From positions 1-9,480 of the forward strand of contig CACZNF010000053.1 in assembly GCA_902782395.1 (NCBI GenBank): a stretch of DNA of 9,480 nucleotides, written 5' to 3'. The position numbers and the translations under genes were made by a program. Below, piece after piece: positions 5,452-9,480 of this stretch (its first letter is position 1; each line of letters opens with the position of its first letter). Below the pieces are notes generated by a model. It saw nothing but the letters and a program-made list of their open reading frames with translations. It made no database searches and was not told where the DNA came from. The DNA comes from an uncultured Erysipelotrichaceae bacterium (GTDB taxonomy: Bacteria; Bacillota_I; Bacilli_A; RFN20; CAG-826).

Positions 5452-7661
5452 TACTTTTTGAATTTCTTTGGTCCTTTGAAGGACTTGTCTGGACGATGAA
5501 TGTGTTCTGGGCGGGACGCTCTTTCTTGTGCTTCATCGTAGTTTTCTGGCTTTTCCGCGAATTCTTTGTGGGAAACTTTGACTTTGCCTTTTTCGTCGAT
5601 TTCAGTGACTCTCACTTTAAGTGTATCACCAACTTTAACGACGTCTTGGGCTCTATCAATATAGCCATAGCCTAATTGGCTGACATGGCATAAGCCATCA
5701 ACATTACCGAATAAGTGAACGAAGGCACCATAGTCTTCAACACGGTTAACTTCACCTTCGAAGACTTCACCAACTTTAGCTTCACGGATGATATCTTGAA
5801 TCATACCTTTAGCCTTGTTGATGGTTTCTCTATCCATATGGTAAATGGTAACTTGACCATTATCTTCGATATCAATCTTAACGTTATCGCATTGAGCGAT
5901 GATTTCGTTAATGACTTTACCACCTGTACCGATAACTTCTCTGATTCTATCTGGATCAATGAAGAATGTATCCATCTTAGGAGCGTATTTGCCAACATCT
6001 GGACGTGGTTCACTAATGGCTTTAGCCATAACTTCACGAATTTGCGCTCTTGCACCATGGGCTTGAGCTAAGGCTTCTTTTAAGACTTCACGGGTAACAC
6101 CCTTAATCTTGATATCCATTTGTAAAGCGGTAATACCTTTTTCAGTACCGGCCACTTTGAAGTCCATATCACCGAAGTGGTCTTCTAAACCTTGAATATC
6201 GGTGAGGATTGTATATGGGTGTTTACCATCTAATGGACCACTACTGATTAAGCCCATCGCAATACCACTAACCATGGCTTTGATTGGGACACCAGCGGCC
6301 ATTAAGGACATACAGGAAGCACAGATCCTAGCTTGTGAGGAGGAACCATTAGATTCCACGACTTCTGCCACTGTTCTAATTGTGTATGGGAATTCTTCTT
6401 CGCTTGGGATGACGTAGGAAAGAGCTCTTTCACCTAAAGCACCGTGACCGATTTCTCTTCTACCTGGAGAACCCATTCTACCAACTTCACCAACAGAGTA
6501 TGGTGGGAAGTTATAATGATGCATCCAGTGACGGGTATCTTCTTCGGTTAAGTTATCGATGATTTGAGCATCGCTCTTAGCACCTAAGGTTGTGATGGAA
6601 ATGACTTGAGTTTGACCACGAGTGAACATGGCGGAACCATGAGTTCTTGGTAATAAGTCGACTTGAGCGTCTAATGGACGGATTTCATCAACCTTACGGC
6701 CATCTGGTCTAATCTTTTCATCAGTAATTAATCTACGTACTTCTTTAGCCACGAGACCTTCTAAGGTTTCGTTAACCATGTGCATGACTTTTTGATGAGT
6801 CTTTTCATCTTCGTATTTACGTGTATCGTAATCATCTAAAATTTCGTTTTCGATGGCGTCGATAGCGTCTTGTCTTTCGAGTTTATCGAAGATAGAGATG
6901 GCTTTCTTTAAGCGAGCTTCCGCTCTATCGGTGACATCTTTTTCGATTTCAGGATCACATTGATATAATTCAATTTCTCTTTTTGGTTTGCCAATTTCTT
7001 TAATGATTTCTTTTTGCCATTGGCAGAGTTTTTTGATAGCTTCGTGACCAAACATTAAAGCGTCGAGCATATCTTCTTCGCTCACTTGGTCAGCGCCAGC
7101 TTCAACCATGTTGATAGCTTCTTCTGTACCGGCAACCGCTAAGTTGATATCACTAGCTTCTTTTTCTGCCACTGTTGGGTTAATAATGAATTTACCATTC
7201 ACTCTACCAACATAGACACCAGCGATTGGGCCATCAAATGGAATATCGGAAATGCCTAATGCTAAGGAAGAACCTAACATAGCGGTCATTTCTGGAGTGC
7301 AGTCTTGGTCAACAGACATCACTGTGTTGACGATTTGGACTTCGTTACGGAAGCCTTCGGAGAACATTGGTCTAATTGGACGGTCAATGAGTCTCGCTGT
7401 TAAGGTGGCATGTTCCCCTGCACGGCCTTCTCTTCTTAAGAAGGAACCAGGAATTTTGCCAACTGCGTATTGCTTTTCTTCATAACCAACTGTTAATGGG
7501 AAGAAATCACCTTCTTTAGGTTCATCTGAGCAACACGCTGTGGAAAGAACGACTGTTTCGTTTAATCTGACTAAGACAGCGCCATCAGCTTGTTTAGCGA
7601 TTTCGCCGGCTTCAACAACGAACTTCTTTCCTTCGAATTCTAATTCGAATACTCTTTTCAT
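5451..7661 (-). CDS. pnp: Polynucleotide phosphorylase (736 aa)
   Basis: Phosphorolytic 3'-5' exoribonuclease releasing nucleoside diphosphates from RNA; normally a trimer and part of the RNA-degradation machinery. Order: RNase PH-like domain 1 (about 1-220, with [20 protein letters not shown]), an alpha-helical linker domain (about 230-310), catalytic RNase PH-like domain 2 (about 318-545; [20 protein letters not shown], phosphate-site SNGSSSQA at 437-444, acidic cluster [20 protein letters not shown] to residue 516), a KH domain (about 560-622, IGTGGK loop at 577-582) and an S1 domain (about 631-698, [15 protein letters not shown]). A basic tail ends in KFKK. The length is slightly above the 705-711 aa of well-known homologues, mostly in the tail. 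AGAGG lies 7 nt before the ATG. The catalytic and RNA-binding motifs are intact. The gene follows rpsO, as in many bacteria, but seems able to be transcribed on its own. Confidence 0.98.
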   Translation of the reverse strand: MKRVFELEFEGKKFVVEAGEIAKQADGAVLVRLNETVVLSTACCSDEPKEGDFFPLTVGYEEKQYAVGKIPGSFLRREGRAGEHATLTARLIDRPIRPMFSEGFRNEVQIVNTVMSVDQDCTPEMTAMLGSSLALGISDIPFDGPIAGVYVGRVNGKFIINPTVAEKEASDINLAVAGTEEAINMVEAGADQVSEEDMLDALMFGHEAIKKLCQWQKEIIKEIGKPKREIELYQCDPEIEKDVTDRAEARLKKAISIFDKLERQDAIDAIENEILDDYDTRKYEDEKTHQKVMHMVNETLEGLVAKEVRRLITDEKIRPDGRKVDEIRPLDAQVDLLPRTHGSAMFTRGQTQVISITTLGAKSDAQIIDNLTEEDTRHWMHHYNFPPYSVGEVGRMGSPGRREIGHGALGERALSYVIPSEEEFPYTIRTVAEVVESNGSSSQARICASCMSLMAAGVPIKAMVSGIAMGLISSGPLDGKHPYTILTDIQGLEDHFGDMDFKVAGTEKGITALQMDIKIKGVTREVLKEALAQAHGARAQIREVMAKAISEPRPDVGKYAPKMDTFFIDPDRIREVIGTGGKVINEIIAQCDNVKIDIEDNGQVTIYHMDRETINKAKGMIQDIIREAKVGEVFEGEVNRVEDYGAFVHLFGNVDGLCHVSQLGYGYIDRAQDVVKVGDTLKVRVTEIDEKGKVKVSHKEFAEKPENYDEAQERASRPEHIHRPDKSFKGPKKFKK

Positions 7662-7694
7662 TTTTTTACCTCTTTTTAAAATTTAACCGAAGTT

Positions 7695-7723
7695 ATTATA
7701 CATGAAGCATTAACATAGTTAAA
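7695..7723 (-). promoter_or_regulatory. Promoter-like site of pnp
   Basis: On the minus strand a perfect TATAAT (7695-7700) is preceded at 17 nt by TTTAAC (7718-7723, 3/6). Transcription would start about 25 nt before the pnp ATG. Because an rpsO terminator lies upstream, this site probably supplies most pnp transcription. Confidence 0.45.
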
Positions 7724-7790
7724 CACTTAATGTGAAAAATGCCGATATTCATTAAAAAAGCCCTACTTTTTGGCTAAAGTAAACCTATTT

Positions 7791-7820
7791 TGTAAGAAAA
7801 AAACCGCATTTAAGCGGTTT
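7791..7820 (-). terminator. Intrinsic terminator of rpsO
   Basis: On the minus strand AAACCGC (7814-7820) pairs with GCGGTTT (7801-7807) across a 6-nt loop, followed by four more T then CTTACA. It begins about 20 nt past the rpsO stop codon and separates rpsO from pnp. Confidence 0.88.
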
Positions 7821-7840
7821 TCTTTCTCTAAGCTGATAAC

Positions 7841-8110
7841 TTATTTTCTTAAACCTAAATCAACGATGAGTTTAAGATAAGCATCACGATCGGTTCTGAC
7901 TAAGTAGTCTAAGAGACTTCTTCTTTGACCGACGAGAATCATTAAGCCACGTTTGCTAGCGGCATCTTTATGATTCTTCTTTAGGTGAGCGGTTAAGGCT
8001 TTGATTTGTTCGGTTAATAAGGCAACTTGAACTTGGATAGAACCAGTGTCTTTTTCATTTTTACCGTACTTCTTAACGAGCTCGGCTTTTCTTTCTTTGG
8101 TTAACGCCAT
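7841..8110 (-). CDS. rpsO: 30S ribosomal protein S15 (89 aa)
   Basis: Primary 16S rRNA-binding protein that nucleates the 30S platform. The 89-aa length equals the usual bacterial length. The signature region LTAHLKKNHKDAASKRGLM followed by VGQRRSLLDYL is intact, including the His/Asp pair and the Arg-rich helix that contact rRNA, and the protein ends in LGLRK. The usual TGSPEVQ near the N terminus reads TGSIQVQ here, so the normally conserved Glu is Gln. A strong AGGAGGG lies 7 nt before the ATG. The gene stands between ribF and pnp, as is common in Firmicutes. A promoter-like site, a structured leader and a terminator suggest it can form its own transcript. Confidence 0.98.
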   Translation of the reverse strand: MALTKERKAELVKKYGKNEKDTGSIQVQVALLTEQIKALTAHLKKNHKDAASKRGLMILVGQRRSLLDYLVRTDRDAYLKLIVDLGLRK

Positions 8111-8135
8111 TGAAATACCCTCCTAATTCTTTTCT

Positions 8136-8187
8136 TAACTTATCTCCGGGAATAACGTTAGGGACTCGTTTATCCTAGGGAAAAGTC
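8136..8187 (-). promoter_or_regulatory. Structured rpsO leader, candidate S15 autoregulatory site
   Basis: On the minus strand two hairpins stand 2 nt apart. The first (8163-8187) pairs GACU with AGUC and UUU with AAA around a CCCUAGGAU loop, with a CG bulge. The second (8136-8160) pairs UAAC with GUUA and UUAUU with GAUAA around a CCCGGA loop, with one bulged G. The second ends 18 nt before AGGAGGG. S15 is known to repress its own mRNA through structured leaders in several bacteria; that this leader does so is inferred from position and folding. Confidence 0.4.
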
Positions 8188-8196
8188 GCACTGAAT

Positions 8197-8224
8197 ATTT
8201 TATATTCTTTTTACACTATTGCAA
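8197..8224 (-). promoter_or_regulatory. Promoter-like site of rpsO
   Basis: On the minus strand TTGCAA (8219-8224, inside the 3' end of ribF) and TAAAAT (8197-8202) are spaced 16 nt. The predicted start falls just upstream of the leader hairpins. Confidence 0.4.
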
Positions 8225-9112
8225 AGTGTTTTTTACTTTTTCTTCGTCTTTGAGTAATTGCTCTCTTAATTCTTCGAATGTTGCAAACTGAATTACTGGT
8301 CTGATATATGAGACAAAGTCTACATATATTTCTCTACCATAGAGCACTTCATTAAAGTCAATAATATGCACTTCAATGATTGGGTTTAAGAGTTGATTAA
8401 TCGTTGGATGAGTACCCACGCAAATCATCGCTTTTCTTTTACGATTTAAGAAATAGGCATAACCCATGTAGACACCTTCTTTTGGGAAAACATAGGTGTA
8501 ATTTAACTGTAAATTCGCGGTTGGGAAATTGATTTTTCGACCATTGCCTTTACCTTCAACAACTAAGCCACTGATACGGTATGGGCGACCTAATAATCTT
8601 GAGGCTTGTTCCACTTCTCCCGCTTCAACGAGTTGTCTAATTTTCTTCGATGAAATCTTCATATTATCAATCTTTTGAAGTGGGACAACTTCGACATCAA
8701 AGAAACGGCTTAAATACGCTGCATCACCTTCACCACCGACACCGAAATTATAGTCTTCACCAACGAAGATCTTGCGGGGATTAAGTGGTTTTAAGACGCG
8801 ATCAATAAATTCATCTTTAGTGACTTTTAAAGTTTCTTTATCAAAGTGCATGAGATAAAGGAATTTAACTCCCATATCTTCTAGGAAGTCCGCTTTATCA
8901 AATGTGGAAGTTAAGGAATAATTCTCTTTTTTGCCTAATAAGAAAGCAGGGGCTAAATCGAATGTCATGACACCGACTGGATAGCCTTCATCTAAAGCTT
9001 TTTGAATGAGGTGTTGATGACCAAGATGGAGACCATCATAGAAGCCTAAGCATAAAACGAGGTCTTTATCGTTGGCTGGTGTTTCGTTGATATAGAAATC
9101 AATTATCTTCAC
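8216..9112 (-). CDS. ribF: Bifunctional riboflavin kinase / FAD synthetase (298 aa)
   Basis: Converts riboflavin to FMN and then FAD. The N-terminal nucleotidyltransferase domain (about 1-170) has GFYDGLHLGH (HxGH at 29-32), VGEDYNFG (117-124) and ISSKKIR (153-159). The C-terminal flavokinase domain (about 175-298) has GRPYRISG, GRKINFPTAN (PTAN at 197-200), GVYMGYA, a likely catalytic Glu247 (IIEVHI) and LYGREIYVDFVSYIRP. The length is close to the usual 305-320 aa. The start is GTG at 9112, supported by AAGAGG 8 nt upstream and by the alignment of the first strand. The gene overlaps the end of truB by 14 nt, so translation is probably coupled. The FAD it makes is the cofactor class used by the oxidoreductase at the left end of the window. 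It ends with TAG directly in front of the rpsO leader. Confidence 0.97.
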   Translation of the reverse strand: MKIIDFYINETPANDKDLVLCLGFYDGLHLGHQHLIQKALDEGYPVGVMTFDLAPAFLLGKKENYSLTSTFDKADFLEDMGVKFLYLMHFDKETLKVTKDEFIDRVLKPLNPRKIFVGEDYNFGVGGEGDAAYLSRFFDVEVVPLQKIDNMKISSKKIRQLVEAGEVEQASRLLGRPYRISGLVVEGKGNGRKINFPTANLQLNYTYVFPKEGVYMGYAYFLNRKRKAMICVGTHPTINQLLNPIIEVHIIDFNEVLYGREIYVDFVSYIRPVIQFATFEELREQLLKDEEKVKNTLQ

Positions 9113-9480
9113 GGTTAATACCTCTTACACATTCATAATAACCTAATTCGCTATATTTATAAATAGCGATAGCGGTTTTTTTATCGTCAATTACACAGAA
9201 TGTATCTAGTGTTTCTGGGAATAGCTTTAAGGAGAGTTTACCACCATGTCTGGCTTTCTTAAGTTCAACTTCATTAGGTAAATACATGAGTGGTAAGAAC
9301 TTTTGGATTATCTCGCTAACAGGAATTAATTTATCAGTGGTTAAATCTTTGATTTTGCTCGCCATTTCCACATTTAAATCGAGTATTTCTGTTCTTCTTA
9401 AAGAAGTGAGATACCCTACTGTATTAAGTTTCTCGGCGATTGTTTCACCAAGTGTACGAACATATGTACCTTTAGAGACA
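9099..9480 (-). CDS. truB: tRNA pseudouridine(55) synthase, C-terminal part (126 aa visible)
   Basis: Forms pseudouridine 55 in the T-arm of tRNAs. The window holds only the C-terminal part, entering from the right edge. It begins VSKGTYVRTLGETIAEKLN and continues through GYLTSLRRT, which match the TruB motifs KGTYIRTL and LxxLRRT that line the active site and bind tRNA. After this comes the less conserved C-terminal domain (PVSEIIQKFLPLMYL, KKARHGGKLSL), ending GINREDN with a TGA stop. A GTG at 9371 lies within the conserved domain and is not the start. The catalytic Asp lies outside the window. Overlap with ribF by 14 nt is typical of the truB-ribF pair. Confidence 0.95.
   Translation of the reverse strand, partial: VSKGTYVRTLGETIAEKLNTVGYLTSLRRTEILDLNVEMASKIKDLTTDKLIPVSEIIQKFLPLMYLPNEVELKKARHGGKLSLKLFPETLDTFCVIDDKKTAIAIYKYSELGYYECVRGINREDN
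9121..9126 (-). promoter_or_regulatory. Shine-Dalgarno that fixes the ribF GTG start
   Basis: AAGAGG on the minus strand lies 8 nt before GTG 9112 and inside the 3' end of truB. It supports the non-ATG start of ribF. Confidence 0.7.

Noticed and set aside
5715..6071. 118-aa plus-strand open frame within pnp
   Set aside because: Antisense to the conserved KH and S1 region of PNPase; composition rich in N, F, T and D as expected from reverse-complement reading. The same applies to 6202-6417 and 7252-7485.
9099..9101. UGA read as tryptophan, as in many mollicutes
   Set aside because: All tryptophans in conserved genes are TGG, no internal TGA occurs in them, and TGA sits at the expected end of truB.
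9099..9371. Independent 90-aa gene starting at GTG 9371
   Set aside because: The frame is open upstream to the window edge and encodes TruB motifs KGTYVRTL and LRRT, so this is the tail of truB.
1..9480. CRISPR array, insertion sequence, tRNA, rRNA or phage module
   Set aside because: No regularly spaced repeats, transposase motifs, cloverleaf-like sequence or phage genes were seen on either strand by eye.

Overview
The window looks like a chromosomal segment of a low-GC Gram-positive bacterium of the Bacilli/Mollicutes type, plausibly an uncultured gut lineage. This rests on the Firmicutes gene order truB-ribF-rpsO-pnp, on GAGG/AAAGGA-type ribosome binding sites, on lipobox lipoproteins (which imply a single-membrane envelope), and on an oxidoreductase resembling the GlpO family of mollicutes. 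Tryptophan is TGG throughout, no TGA falls inside a conserved reading frame, and truB ends on TGA, so the standard bacterial code fits better than the UGA=Trp code. No species can be named from the sequence alone. Every gene lies on the minus strand, so transcription runs from high to low coordinates.

Right half (9480 to 5400): a conserved translation and RNA-decay cluster. The C-terminal part of truB (tRNA Psi55 synthase) overlaps ribF (FAD synthesis) by 14 nt. rpsO (S15) follows, with its own promoter-like site, a structured leader that may be an S15 autoregulatory site, and a terminator. pnp (polynucleotide phosphorylase) comes next with its own promoter-like site and terminator.

Left-centre (5360 to 1035): three tandem paralogous lipoprotein genes. 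Each seems to be a complete transcription unit with promoter-like site, leader, gene and intrinsic terminator, and the regulatory parts resemble one another as well as the genes. The proteins combine a lipobox signal peptide, bacterial Ig-like (BIG2) domains and CBM6/CBM35-like beta-sandwich domains. That suggests surface-anchored glycan-binding proteins, but no catalytic domain is visible. The first unit is broken by a frameshifting deletion, the second is intact (481 aa), and the third is a half-size version (267 aa). In the third, the Shine-Dalgarno sequence is separated from the start codon by a 60-nt segment that can fold into a long hairpin.

Left end (984 to 1): an FAD-dependent oxidoreductase of the glycerol-3-phosphate oxidase/dehydrogenase type. 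It is frameshifted after codon 58 by what looks like a roughly 13-nt deletion and is cut by the window edge.

The most notable points are the duplicated expression cassettes, the split ribosome binding site of the third lipoprotein, and two frame-breaking deletions in otherwise well-preserved genes. No CRISPR array, transposase, tRNA, rRNA or convincing plus-strand gene was seen. No gene-free stretch exceeds 300 bases.
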